Origin: Chromobotia macracanthus
Lineage: Eukaryota > Chordata > Actinopteri > Cypriniformes > Botiidae
NCBI GenBank assembly: GCA_036877525.1
Contig: JAZGTH010000065.1
Coordinates: 5,491,001 to 5,555,000, forward strand
Reading direction: 5' to 3'
DNA: 64,000 bases
The translations under genes were made by a program, and so were the position numbers. A model generated the notes under the pieces. The model worked only from the letters and a program-made list of their open reading frames with translations. It made no database searches and had not been told where the DNA came from. Below, piece after piece: positions 36,937 through 49,600 of this stretch (within the stretch, counting starts at the first letter, position 1; each line of letters begins with the position of its first letter).

Positions 36937-38589
36937 CTAATCTAGTGTTTACAGTGTATTTAAAATCTAGTTAAAGGGGAAAAATAAAAGACTTTGCAGT
37001 GTTTGTCTGTTGAAATGTACACAAAATTATACACACATCATGATCAATAACGAAGCTGAGCATAACACAAACCAAATTCCTATTCTAGTTTATACAAATA
37101 AGAGACAGTACTGATATACATCCACTGATGTGAGTTAATTAATGTGCCTGAGATGTAAATTAAAGAAACTTTTAATGCCAACAATGCTTTTCAGAGTTTA
37201 TGAGTAAAGGTGGAGCCAGAGAACTGCAGCCTTCAGCAGTGACGACTTTAATCTATCAGATCTCTGAGGGAAAGAAGCTCTCACACATGACTGAGCATGA
37301 GGCAGCAGAACACTCCCAAACCCGCACAGCAATACATTATCACATGCGTGAACACAACTTTCCCCTTCCCCTCACACACCCAAAAGCATACGTATGGTTT
37401 CATTATACTTATAATATCATACACAGATATGAGAACTGTTTTTCTTCTAGATAAGCACATCAAACAGCTCTTTGCTATTTGAAGATTTTAATTGATTACA
37501 AGAACAGTCTTGCATCGACTTTTACTGTTTTTGTTGTCATGTGGTCAGATGCCAAATGAGAAGAATTATTGTTTCTTGGAAATTCAACCTGCCTATTTTT
37601 CCAGCTGATACAAAATAGCCTTATAATGCCAACACCTTTACTCAGCATGACTGAATACTTATGATATTTACTATGAGTAATATCATACATACATCTCTCT
37701 TTTTCATCTTTTGTCTTTTCACACTCACACCCTGTATTCCATCCTAAATTCTGTATCTCAGTTTATCTCTTTCTCTCTCCCCTCTGTCTCATCACATCCG
37801 CCATGTTTCAAACCACAAATGTGTGCCTCATTTGTGCTATTTAAAGTTGTGGCCTTTGCTCCTGTGCTAGTGAAATAACCTCTTTGAAAGGTCAATGATC
37901 ATATTTTCCATTTTTTCTTTTAGCCAGTGGGTTGCTTTGGTAAATCATTAGTGAAGGAGCCACTGAAGCCACAGCATAATGCAACCAACCACAACACATT
38001 GAGTGAGTGCTCAAATTTTTATAAAAAGGAGCTTCAAAGGTATTCCTGAGTAATTTATAAATACATCACTATGCCATTTATGTTCTGATCCACCAAAAGT
38101 CTGTAATGACAAAAAGAGAAAATTTTGTAAAGTTTGAGTATGCATTTGAAACTATACTGGACCTGTCGTGTTACATTCACACAATAAGAACCTTACCTGT
38201 ATAAACAGACATCATCACAGATAGTAATCATAACAAGACATTTTTTAAGTTAACTATAAATCATAATTGAGTCACCTTCAAACTTCAAACTACTGCAATT
38301 ATTGCACTATTAGTTGTTTAGTATGTATGCTTTGTTTTTAAGTGATGCATAAAATGATCATAGAGCTAACAGAATCCCATAGCATTCAATATACTGTTTA
38401 AGAGCTTAGACTATAGAATAATAAACTAGATGTTTACAATTTTTGTGATAACAAACTGCAGGTTTTCACTTCATATGATAGCTGTTTGCAAAACACACAT
38501 GAAGACAAACATGCCCACTTACAAACATACACAATGCATATGTTTTCCAAATACCTCACACATTGGTTAATATTTGTTATGGAATTTTC
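36937..38589. other. Intergenic, no gene recognised
   Basis: AT-rich DNA with no supported gene. Open frames up to 84 codons show no domains. Confidence 0.5.
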
Positions 38590-38604
38590 CACACACACGC
38601 ACGC

Positions 38605-38673
<69 letters not shown>
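38590..38673. repeat. (CA)n microsatellite
   Basis: About 84 bp of CA repeat, with a CACG-interrupted left end (about 38597-38610). The poly Cys-Val and Thr-His frames over it are artefacts. A CACACCCTAACCCTACC block at 38754-38770 beside it resembles the flank of the GTCCCC-type repeats elsewhere in the window. Confidence 0.95.
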
Positions 38674-38674
<1 letters not shown>

Positions 38675-39789
38675 TTATTGGCTATTCAAAGGACATATCA
38701 TAAACCTTTACTGTTAATATAAGACTAATTAAAATGATAGAATAATCATATCCCACACCCTAACCCTACCTCAAAATGTATATTTTTTTACATTATATAT
38801 TATATTATTTTTTGATTGAGGACATTAAAATCCCAGGCATCTCAGAAAGATCCCAGAGAGAGACCATCACTTTTCAAGACCCCCCCACACACACTCCTAA
38901 ATACACAGTCCCACACCCTGCCCTGCGGTGCTCACCCAGGCCAAAGTTCATATTCAGGAGAGTTGCAATGAGGAGAACTTTCCTTGTTTACACAAGGTGA
39001 CTCTGAAGGTCAAAAGTTAGCAATACAGGCTTAGGCTCTGAAGTACATAAATATGTCACCACATTTTCATGTTTAATTCATGATTGTGCAGCTGTTGTTT
39101 AACCTGAGGTACTCAAATGCCTGGTGTAAATGTGTTAACATTGTATATAATGAAAGAAATATGTTGAATGCACATTAAAAATGGAATGTTTCACTGTTCA
39201 ATGTATCACTAACTTTACTCTCACGCATTCGCACAAACACACACACTAAGGTGTGCACATACATAATGTACTAACAATTCTGTACCGCACTTTCTCTTCT
39301 GGGGAGTTCATGATATTAAACAATATTTATCACAACAATAATCAAACAAACAAAGATAGGTTTAATTGGGTTTTACCAGCACTGACCTTTTTTTTTAAAT
39401 ATATTATAAATAACAGTTCATGGCACAGAAGTTATAGAGACTGCATTGAAAAAGTCTGCATGGAACTGTTGTTTGTAAGTAGTCTTAGACTTGTGAAAGG
39501 ATCATTAGAGAGTGACACTTGTGAAAGGGCTTCAAACATTTCTGTTCAGTCGACTCCTCAGGCTGCTGTAACACTCACAGAAAGCAAAAGTAATATCATA
39601 TCAACACAGGCAATGTTTCAGTTTCTATACAACTTTGCTTACGAAATCCTAAAAGAAAGTTTTGACATGACTTTCATCATCACTAAGAATACCAAAACAA
39701 AATCTGAAAAATCACATTAAGTTCAAGGAGAGGTTTATACAGACCTGCGTTTAATGTGTGTGAGCTATACATTACTTGGCTATACAAAT
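38674..39789. other. Intergenic, no gene recognised
   Basis: It includes the longest stop-free frame of the right half (39253-39720, plus, 155 codons), which starts at GTG; its first ATG is at 39310. No domain, signal peptide or family resemblance is seen, and composition matches the flanks, so I do not call it a gene. Confidence 0.45.
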
Positions 39790-39968
39790 TTCAACTTAAT
39801 ATTTTAAATTCTGACTGGTATAACTTAAAAAATAGGTTAAGCAATTTTCCAACTATTTCTTATGTTACCTCAACTCAACACCACTCAAGATTACAAAGAG
39901 AAAGTTGAAATGACTTGTGCAACCAAATTGATTAAACGTAAAAATTTTAAAAATCTTTTTTTCAGTGT
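39790..39968 (-). mobile_element. MITE of the CACTGTAAAAA type, minus orientation
   Basis: The right end TTTTTTTCAGTGTAG is the complement of the CACTGAAAAA-like terminus, and the body has the TTCAACTTAATATTTTAA and AAGTTGAAATGACTT blocks typical of fish elements of this class. Left boundary approximate. Confidence 0.5.
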
Positions 39969-40411
39969 AGAAACATGCATACACAAACAAAAGGCTTTAG
40001 GTTATAACATCAGCATGAGCTGAACTGAAGCAGAAGTTTTCTTTCAATACTTGTATAACTTGGCAGATGATTTTCACAATTTGAAATAATCAAGCTTGAG
40101 AAAGAAATTACCTTAGACAAGTGTGCTTCAAAATTTTAATAGAGACATGCTTTTCATTGTCAGAAGAAAGAATACATGCACATAAAAAAGTGCTGACAAG
40201 GCGCTAACAATCTAACAATCCACATTAAGGCAATTGTCAGCATGATTTTAGCTTTTAAAAAATGTTCACAAGAACTTTATCTGCTGTGACAGCAGATATT
40301 TTTAAAAGATCTTCTAACAGATATTTTTAAACGATCTTACAAAGGAAGAAAAAGACAAAAACGAGATCTGTGAATATAAAACAAAATAGCATCCTTTATT
40401 ATTGTGTATTG

Positions 40412-40595
40412 CAGTGTTTTCCAATGCTGGACCCCCCAGCACTGCACATGTTGGATGTCTCCCTAATCTAACACATTTGATTCAATTCATTGACTCATTA
40501 GTAGAGACTCTGTCACCTGAATTTAGCATGTGACTGGGCAACACTGAATACGTGCAGCAGAGTGGGTACTCCAAGAACAGGACTGGGAAACACTA
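40412..40595. mobile_element. hAT-like non-autonomous element (CAGTGTTT ends)
   Basis: A 184 bp element bounded by CAGTGTTTTCCAATGCTGG and CAGGACTGGGAAACACTA, near-perfect inverted termini of the hAT type (CAGTG...CACTG). The interior GGATGTCTCCCTAATCTAAC block is one I recall from an abundant fish foldback repeat. An eight-base target duplication was not confirmed. Confidence 0.75.
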
Positions 40596-41227
40596 GTAAA
40601 TTATATTGCATTAGCACAGGAAGGTTTTCAAACCAGATTTTGTCTTGTTCTTCTGTCGCATTTTCTGCCAACAGGTCGATGTGGCTCGAGTAAAAGTGCA
40701 TCATAACTACTGCATGAGGAAGTCAAGTTTCCAACAACCTTTTACTTTCCTAAGCATGCTGAGCTGAATGGAAGGTGAAAATTCTATATGTGTACTTGTG
40801 CGTGCACACAGTGATAGAAAAACAACGCATGAACAGACAAAAAACAGAAGTTGGTCATGGTGTTGCCCGGGTGACAGGGCCATGTGATACGTGAGGATGG
40901 ATGAAGAACCTGGAAATGAGGAGATAGGGCCAGGAGTTCTCTCTCTTGTCCTTAAATTAAACCCAACAGGAAGACTGAAAAGAGGCCTGCAGTAGCCGTC
41001 AGCCCTTTTCGCTTCCCCTTTCTGCTTGACGGGAGAGGCTATGCAGAGCTTCACTGGCAGGCGCGGCTGCAGATCTGCTCTGACTCAACGCAGATGGACA
41101 ACTGACCACCTCCTCTCTCCTCTAAATTCTGATTGTTCCTCAATTTTAAATGTTTGAATATGCACTAACCCCACTTGAGATCTGTCTACATAACAATTCA
41201 CAGTTATATTTATGTCTTTCATAAGCA
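40596..41227. other. GC-richer intergenic island, no gene
   Basis: The portion 40850-41110 has higher GC than its flanks and includes GTTGCCCGGGTGAC (40861-40874), an X-box-like element with one mismatch. A 115-codon minus-strand frame (40707-41054) starts at GTG and lacks any recognisable domain. An enhancer or distant promoter is possible. Confidence 0.4.
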
Positions 41228-41322
41228 GTCAATTACAGTGCATTCAAGCTACACATTTAATTAATATAGGTGTTTTCTGGGACTTGAACCTATGACCTTG
41301 CCTTACTAATGGTGCTGTAAAC
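41228..41322 (-). mobile_element. tRNA-derived SINE fragment
   Basis: Minus-strand fragment of the same SINE family as 36783-36936: CAGTGCATTCAAGCTACACA tail side and GGTTCAAGTCCCAG (degenerate B box). The extreme 5' head and 3' tail are missing. Confidence 0.6.
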
Positions 41323-41463
41323 CTAAAGTAGCCCAGATCCAGCTGTAACATCTAAGATTAAAGGGAATTCATACAGGGAACATGCATACAAATTTCTACA
41401 TGCGTAACATAATGTAGGTATACATTAAGTGTATACAGAACTAACTGCTAGTGATAGGCAAGA

Positions 41464-41600
41464 CCCAGCTAACAGAGAAGTTCTCTAGTAGTAATATTAG
41501 TAGAATGTTTATATATCATATATATCAAAGTAGTTAGTGGAATGTTTTAATGTTACAGAATAAAAAAAATGTTTGAATAACATTCATATAATAAGCATTA
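41464..41600 (+). mobile_element. MITE with CCCAGCTAACA end, copy 3 (truncated)
   Basis: Left terminus CCCAGCTAACAGAGAAGTTC is present and the body block GGAATGTTTTAATGTTACAG is recognisable. The right terminus is missing. Confidence 0.6.
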
Positions 41601-41943
41601 TTGGATTGGATTGCAGACTGGATAAATGGTCACTACAGCCCAGTACCCTATATGCACCAGCTCACAGAAGATGCCTTCCTTATTTCACACGATCTTTAAT
41701 GTATTTCGAAAGACACAAGTGCAATCCTGTTTTCCCCAGAACAAACAGTACTAACAGATCTCCTTGCAATGATGTCAGATCCGTGTGTGTGAGATTGATA
41801 AAGACATCAGAAACCTGCTGTCCTTCCCCTCTGTAAAGAGACAGGGCTGTACAAGTAATTGATGGGGGGAGAAAGAGGAAACTTACCAGAATAAGAGAAG
41901 GGGGGGCTGTCGGGAAGGGGACTGTTCTGTGTGTTTGTGTGTG

Positions 41944-41987
<44 letters not shown>

Positions 41988-43985
41988 TGGGACAATGGGG
42001 TGACAGAGACCACAGGCCCTCAGCAGTAGATGGCACCTAGGTAGTTTGATTACCTCAACAGATATACAAAAACACACATACCACGACTTCCTTTAAGCTT
42101 GCCCTGTACTGAATATGTCTGATAGCAAAACACTCAGACACAGTGTCTCTCATGTACAAGTACACAATACACACACCTGACAGAGGTACTGCGGTACTCT
42201 AGAGATAGGAATCACAGGACCAATCAGGGTTTGCAAAGATGCAAATGTGAATTCTGAAGAAGACACACTATCTTCAAAGTCACTGCACGATGCCAGCTGT
42301 TTCTGCTTTGTTTCAGCAAAATTATACATATATGACATTTACATGATTATATAAGAAAGATACAAACACTTCAGGAAATTACAGAAACACTTTGTCCGTT
42401 AGGAGGGAACTTCCCTCAGCTTTCACCAGCCCTGTGACAGACACTAGAAGACATGCAGAAGAGGCACATACCCCCACGCCCAACAGTACACAAGGTCAAA
42501 TTACTGTCCACTTCTCACCCACTTACTGAAAGAAACGTAATTTCTCCGATTGCGCAAGCACTCAGATCCAACCACAATGCCGGATCCTGTAGTTTTAAAA
42601 GTTTCTATGCATTCTAGAAATGTAACACTTTATTGTGACATCACCAGAAAGTTCTTGATTATACTTTTTTTAAGAATGCACCCTGTAGAACATGATGCAA
42701 TGTGCACGTTCGCAAAAAAGAAAACCCTGACCTGAGCAATATGTCTGTACTGCATAACATGTACCAAAATGATTAAATTACACAAAGTACTTTAAAGTTC
42801 TCAAATCTCGATCCCCAAGCAAATGTAAATGATTTGTGCAACATTTAGCATTTCCCAATGTCCTATATGCAGGTCCCCTGCATGGCTTGATATTACTGAA
42901 AAGCATAGGATGTAGCAAGCAAATTTTGGCATGCAATGAAAGTTTTATTAAATTATGAAATAGAAAGAGGATGCTTTTGGCCTTTACAGTGTATGTTAAC
43001 TTTTGGCCTCTACAGTGTACGTTAAAAAACATCCAGGCCAAATAGCCCTTTTTCAGCATTTGGTTTATTGAATTTATGTAGTTTTTAATAGAGTGTGCAA
43101 TACATTTTTGATATGTTCATATAGTATGAGAGGCTATGAGGCTTACTGTCTGTGATAAAAGACTTTACCTCTAAACCCGTCCTAGACCATTTATTTTAAC
43201 AGTTAATATAGTATTTAATATAACATAATAAAATAGTATAATATAATAAAAATAAACAAAACAGAGGTTGATCTGATATGATAGAGGAATGCACAAGAGT
43301 GAGGTCAGTGGCCATTTAAAAACATTAAATTGTGATTGACAGAATAAGATGAGCATGCTCCTCCCACACAACTTAATTAATAATAATGATAAAACAGCTG
43401 TATGGCCTTTGTGAACTTGTATTTCAAAATTAGTAATTATACAGGCCTTTAGCAGATCAATGCAACAAAGAAATCTTGCAGTAAGAAGCAATTGTGGTGT
43501 GTCTGCAAACTCATCGACTAGCTCATTATATGAGGAGCATTTCTCACGCAAATTGTTCATGAGAAAGTATGACAAGTCCTATTCTCTGACAGACTTCTTT
43601 GTGCCATACAAAAGCACTTAAACATAAAGCACGCCATATATCAAAATAGCTACAAAAAGCCACAAAATCATATCTTAGATGTTATCTTACAGCCTATCAA
43701 GATTTCTATCTGTAACATGTAACTGTGCACTTCTGAGCAAAGTTTGGATAATAATACTAGGCTATGACTTCTGGTCATATTTTACTTCACCATTACTGTG
43801 GTATGCATGTTAATTGTTGATGTCTATATGTGTCTAGTTAAAACATTTTGTTCAGATCATTTAAATCAGACTATGTTAAGAATCTTGCTATTGGGGCCCT
43901 GGGCGCTTGTCTACATTGCCAAAAGGTCTGAATGTCCTGAGAAACATTCATGGGTTTCAGCATAAAGTTGACAAGTTATGTACCT
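41601..43985. other. Intergenic, no gene; contains GT tract and a short tandem duplication
   Basis: No gene supported. It holds the microsatellite at 41928-41987, a CTCF-like motif at 42022-42036, and a tandem duplication of 26 bp (42975-43000 and 43001-43026, four mismatches). A 134-codon minus-strand frame (43171-43575) starts at a non-ATG codon and is not convincing. Confidence 0.5.
41928..41987. repeat. (GT)n microsatellite
   Basis: About 60 bp of imperfect GT repeat, interrupted once by GTTTGTGTGTGTAG near its left end. Downstream sequence is GGTGGG. Simple repeat, no coding meaning. Confidence 0.95.
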
Positions 43986-44349
43986 CACTGTAAAAACAGG
44001 TAACCTAAAAATGTGCCTCATAACATATTATTGTCAAAAATATTATTTAGTATGACAAGATCAATCTGACCACATTATGTTACACCAACCCAAGTTTTTT
44101 TTCAAAATAGTTAGAAATAACTCACAAAAATAACAACTGCACATAGCCACTTTTAAAAGTGCAGGACTTCATTTCTAAGGTAAAACATCAAATTATATAC
44201 AGCTGAATCAACTTTAAGTCACAATTAAATACTAAAAAGTCTACTCCACAATGTACAGCTCACATAATAAACAAAACAACTCTGATTTTACTAAAGACAG
44301 CTATTAGACTTAAGTTTCATGTTGAAGTGGGTTGAAATTCTTTACAGCG
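43986..44349 (+). mobile_element. MITE with CACTGTAAAAA left end
   Basis: Left end CACTGTAAAAACAGGTAACC and right end TTCTTTACAGCG form short inverted termini; the interior is AT-rich with ACCCAAGTTTTTTTTC. Minus-strand copies of the same left end occur at about 46470-46633, and a further plus copy begins at 63793. No transposase is present. Confidence 0.55.
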
Positions 44350-46469
44350 CACATCATCTTGGGAAGTTTACGTGTTCTTCATTGAACAAATTCCCTGCAG
44401 AACTGTGGAAATGTGATTTTTTTAGGGAACTTCTCAATCGAGGATTTTGCTTTGTCTGAATAATCATAATTGCGAGATAAGATCTGTGACTCACTCACTA
44501 AGCCACGTTTTTTATTTGGATAATCCAACAACAGCAACTCAAAAGGTTCTAACCTCACAATTCAGCTCCACTTTAGCCAATCAGATAACAGAACCAAATC
44601 AAACTCCACAAAAATCAGATAATGCAACAGATTGTAAACACAATCTATGGTTTATTCTTTCCCTACACACCCTTCAATTAAGCAATTCCAACAACAATGG
44701 CCTGAGATGTTTACGAGAGAAGAACAGAGAAGAGTGCAGGTTTTTCCTCAAAAGATGATGGGTTGTTTCAGGAAAAAAATCTGTTTTTGATAACAACAAA
44801 TGCATTAGTGTTTAAACATATGAATGGAAGAGATGGACCGCAAGCATCAAGTTAAGTGAGTGAATATACAGCGAAGTCTCATAATATGCTTTGGGGCCTC
44901 AGCAGACACTTCAGTTCTTACCAACTTCCTGCATGTTCCTGGTATAGACTACACCTAGTATGGTTCTGTTTAGATTTATAAGGAACGTATACCTTGTGTA
45001 GGCCACTGAGACGTACTGCCACAGACAATTTTGTTTTTTGCAGATGGAGACATCGAGAGAGAAGAAAGGAAATAAAGACAGTTCTAGAGATATTTCTCAC
45101 TTCACCAAAAATAAACAAGAGAACTAATTTCTTTGTCTGTTGGTCCCACCCGTACTGTCCGGAAGAAGCAACACTGTCTCTCTCACACTCTCACTATCTG
45201 TTTTTCTCACGCACACACACATTATCAAATAAAAACATCGCTCTGTCATGAGACCATGTAAACTACATTTGGAAACACCATCAATCTCACTCAGGTTTAA
45301 GAAGAAGTACTTCCTGTCTTCTTTCTGTCAAACATGAACGTTTGTGACCATATGCAAGATGTCTTAAAATACAGTACAGACAGAAGCACTTGGTGGAAGT
45401 TAATGCAGAATGAACTATATGTGTATCCTACCATCCTACCATCTGCTGTTATACGTTAACATATTAATAAGCCAGCTGAACTCTGCTCCAATGTGCTTTG
45501 GTTTTAAAGTTAAATGACCACTTTGTGTGAGCGTGCATGTACAGTACATACACACAAATAAGCTATACAAGTCGTTGTGTTTTATATTAAGTGTTGAAAT
45601 CACCTCCGTTTATTAGCTTGGCACATATAAAGCTGCTTCTTGAGATGCTTCTACAGATGTAATGAAGTGGTATGTTCGGAACAAAGACATGATTTCCGTA
45701 CGGACATGATTCAGTTTGTGGTATGAAGAAGGGTCAGGAGTGCATATATTTGTGTATTTTAGAAGCATATTGTGAAAATAATCATCATTCTATCACGATT
45801 AGACACATTCTAAACTAAAACTAACACAAAGAAAGCTTACACATACATTTCACTAAAGAATTGACATTTTACAGACTTAAAAACACACACCTGTGATCAA
45901 ACACATACACACTTTTGTTGGCCAGATCATGCACAGAATGTTTGCACTATTACTGCAACACCTAAGAAAACTTTTTTTCTTTAGAAAAAGAACAGAGAGC
46001 AAAATACCCATCTCACTCAAGTAAATATAACCTGACACTCACCCAATATAACCTGGCTCTCCTCACAGAGAAATAATGAGTGCCATCACATGCAGTATAA
46101 ATGTGTTGTATGGGTTTGGACTGGTCAGTATATGGAATTAGAATAGTTTGGGGCCATATTAAGCCCAATTTAAAGAGAATTTACATAGGCCTACGGAACA
46201 CACATATATACACCAAACAGTTTCCATATGTTTAAGGGAACAGAAATGCTTGCATTTTCCTTTATTAAGTTAGCATGTTATTGAGGGACTGAACATTTTT
46301 GTCACTGATGGTATTCGTGTAAGCTTGAACATTCAAGCTGAATAAATCTACACATATACAAAACAAAATAATAAAACAACACATTATCCAGTAAGACACA
46401 AACGTTGAGTCTATTGTGATGTTCACACACATGTAGCGACATCCATTCTCATGAACTTTACAAAGTTAC
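44350..46469. other. Intergenic, no gene recognised
   Basis: AT-rich. Open frames up to 103 codons (44447-44758, plus) show no domain. I see no repeat family that I can name. Confidence 0.5.
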
Positions 46470-46633
46470 TTTAACAAGTTTTTTGTAGGTGACCCCTAAA
46501 AAACTTTACACTTGATTAGTCTTGCCTAACATAACAATGTTGAATCAGTCAAATTACATACGATTTTTAACCTAAATAAAACAGGTTAATTAGGCACATT
46601 TTAAAGGTTACCTGAGAAAACACTTTTACAATG
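46470..46633 (-). mobile_element. MITE of the CACTGTAAAAA family, minus orientation
   Basis: The complement of its right part reads CATTGTAAAAGTGTTTTCTC then AGGTAACC...AATGTGCCT, matching the left part of the element at 43986 (CACTGTAAAAACAGGTAACC...AATGTGCCT). Left boundary approximate. Confidence 0.55.
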
Positions 46634-49600
46634 GTGAGGAGAAAGCCAGAAAGAAACACTCACAATTTCACACTCCTGGAATTTGTTTGTACACAGCAGG
46701 AAAGAAATGTTTCCTTGCAGAGTATTTGTGGTCTATGTTTATTGGTCTCAGGCCACTTGTAAGACACAGTGACTGAAAACAGCTGTTAGTGAGAACATGA
46801 TGTGTCCATAGAATTATTCAAAGGACAGATGATGAGCCAGAAGAGGCATTTCAAGGCTGTCTCTCTAAAATCTCTTTCAATGTAGTAAAGCAAAATTGGT
46901 GAGATGTTTGGGAGATAAAGATGGTGTGTGAGATGCTGACTTTCTACACACGTTCTCTGATTTCATCAGATGAGAAGGTGTGATTTTTGGATGGAACCGA
47001 TACACTGGGACAATGAACAAAAGCTTTACTGTGTGTGTGTATTTTATTTTCTATTGAGTTATGCTGCTATAGACTTTTTAAAATGATTTGTAGACATTAG
47101 GCTTGAATGTGTTTTTCAGTTTGTGCGTACAGCACTTTAAGTGTGCTTAAAGTGCTTAAAGTTCTATGCACACGTTCCCGTGTGTGTATCTGCGTGTTTG
47201 TACCTGTGGTGATAGTGTGCATGATTGTGTGTGTGGGTTATGTAAGACTGTACTCTGAGGAAGTTTCTGGTTAAAAAGATGTGGGGCAGAAAGAGGAAGT
47301 CCTGTGTGTTTATCAGTCTCCACACTTCCTGTGGCCGAGGGGGCAGGGTTTGGTCCCGGTGCTGTGGTTACCAAGCACCTATCTCCCTCGGCAACAGTGT
47401 GACTGAGTGACCAAGCGTCTGTTACCAAGAGCTGCAGCGTTATCTGAGTCCAAATCTACCACAGCGGAGGTTAAATAACAAGAGCATAACAGCGGAAATC
47501 CACACACCTGGCTCCACGTCTATACACACACACACATATCCTTTATGCTGTCAATGACACATAGACAGTAAGATAGACACACACTCCAAAACACACATAT
47601 AACATTCTGTTTCCTACATCCTCTTGTGCTGTTAACCCAAATGCATCATATTCAAAGCACAATTATATACTTGCAGACACTCTTCTGCAAGCAACTCTCT
47701 CATCATCACCAGAAACCTTCATTTTGACTCAGACATCATCAGCACATAACAGTTTACTCCACTTACAGTCAGATCAAAGTTTTCTTATAGGCTTGTAAAC
47801 AATATTGCCATGTTGAGCAAATACCATTAGGAAAATTACATTTGACAACACAATTAATAAATAATAAATATTTATAAAGGTATAAAAAAGATGCGCTCTG
47901 TAAGCTGTTTATTGTGAGAGCTGGTATGACCGTTGGTAGTTGGGAAAGCAGTTTGTGTCCATGTTGCAGCATCTTCCGTTGGGACAGAGAAAAGAGAAAT
48001 ATATAGAGAGGTTAGAAGGTCCTGTTTACCCATATTATGTCCTCCTAAACAAATATTCTGTGATAACGACAGTTTCAGTCTGGCAGAGTTAACAGGCTAA
48101 AGCTTTTGTGACCTCACGGTCGCAAAACAGCAACATTTCTGATTAGGTTGTCTTTAAAAATGTGATGGTTCAAACGTGTCATCACAACAGCAGAAAAACT
48201 GATAAAACATCAAACGGTACACAACATCTTAACGGTCTGAAATAACACATTCAGCATCACATGATGCTGGTATCATTTACAGACCAACAATAACAGCAGA
48301 AATAGACAAGTTTATTGATGCAAGTTCTAAAGTTATATGAACTGAAGTGTAACTATTCATTTTTAAACAAGAACGATTGCATGTAATTACTTCAGTTCAG
48401 CTCAATCATTCCAATTAAACAAAAAAAGTAAATAGAATACACTGAAAATTAAATGAAATACATAAATATTTATTAATTAGTACAAAATATTTTTCTGAAC
48501 ATTAAAATTCTGAAGAATTTTTAAAGCTATGTGGGGGACAAGTTTCAACATTATGGTCATTTTAACCATTTTGTATAAACAAAGAGCTGTCTAAAGATAA
48601 TGGAGAGAAAAAGAGCTGTTTTCTGGAAGGCATGTCCAACCAGACAGACGGCCAGCATGCAGATAATGAGAGGACTAAGAAACAAAGTGCATCTTTAGAG
48701 TGTGTGTTAAACACTGCTCTCTCTCTGAGAAGAATACACAGGGTCGGTACTCTGCACTCTGCACAACAGAAAAGAGTCACACTTCAACTTCTCCAAACTA
48801 AGAGAAGCAGAAATGGTTTCTGGTCGACCTCAAAGGGACCTTCTCCGTCATTTTCTGAGTAAATTAACATGCATGTTACTGTATCTCATATGGTGTTTAT
48901 GATTAAATCTCTCTGAGTCACTTCCAACACACCTGAATACCTAAAGGCCTTCCATATCTCCTAGTCAATTAGCCTATGACTCATTCCTTAAACAAGCTTT
49001 TGACAATAGATGACTTTTATAAAGAGCATTCATCCCATATCTCTCCAAACACTAGACATGATCTGATCTTAGATCAACTGTCATGAATAAACCAGCCCTC
49101 ACTGCTTTGACATTAATGCACTTATGTCAGCAATAAATAAAACAGCTGTAAAAAGATCATTTTCAAGACAATGTTTAACCAGTTTAAATAATTCTGTAAT
49201 ATAATAATTTAAATATATATATTTAATATAACACCACATTATGTGAATTAGTCAGACCGTAATGGCTGAAAGCATTTCCCTTCGAACATAACAGCATTAT
49301 AAACTCTATCTGGTATATATAATACATATTTGCAGGTACACAAATGTTGTCCCATTTAGGATAATTCTGTAGTCTAGACAGCTAATCCAGTCTAACCTGT
49401 CTTTCTCCTCACAGTGGGAAATCAGACACAAAAAACTGAGGATCAGGGAGTGTCCATTTTGGCATGATGTTCCTGTCACATTAACTATGATAAACTTCAT
49501 TATCTAAGAGACAGACAAAACACAAAAACGCACTAAAAGTTGTATTTGTGGGTACAGATTTGAAAAAAATGTTAATAACTTACCTATGAGGACATCTATG

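Noticed and set aside
39253..39720. 155-codon plus-strand open frame, the longest of the right half
   Set aside because: It begins at GTG, its first ATG is well inside, and there is no recognisable family, signal peptide or splice context. Length is within chance for six frames over 64 kb.
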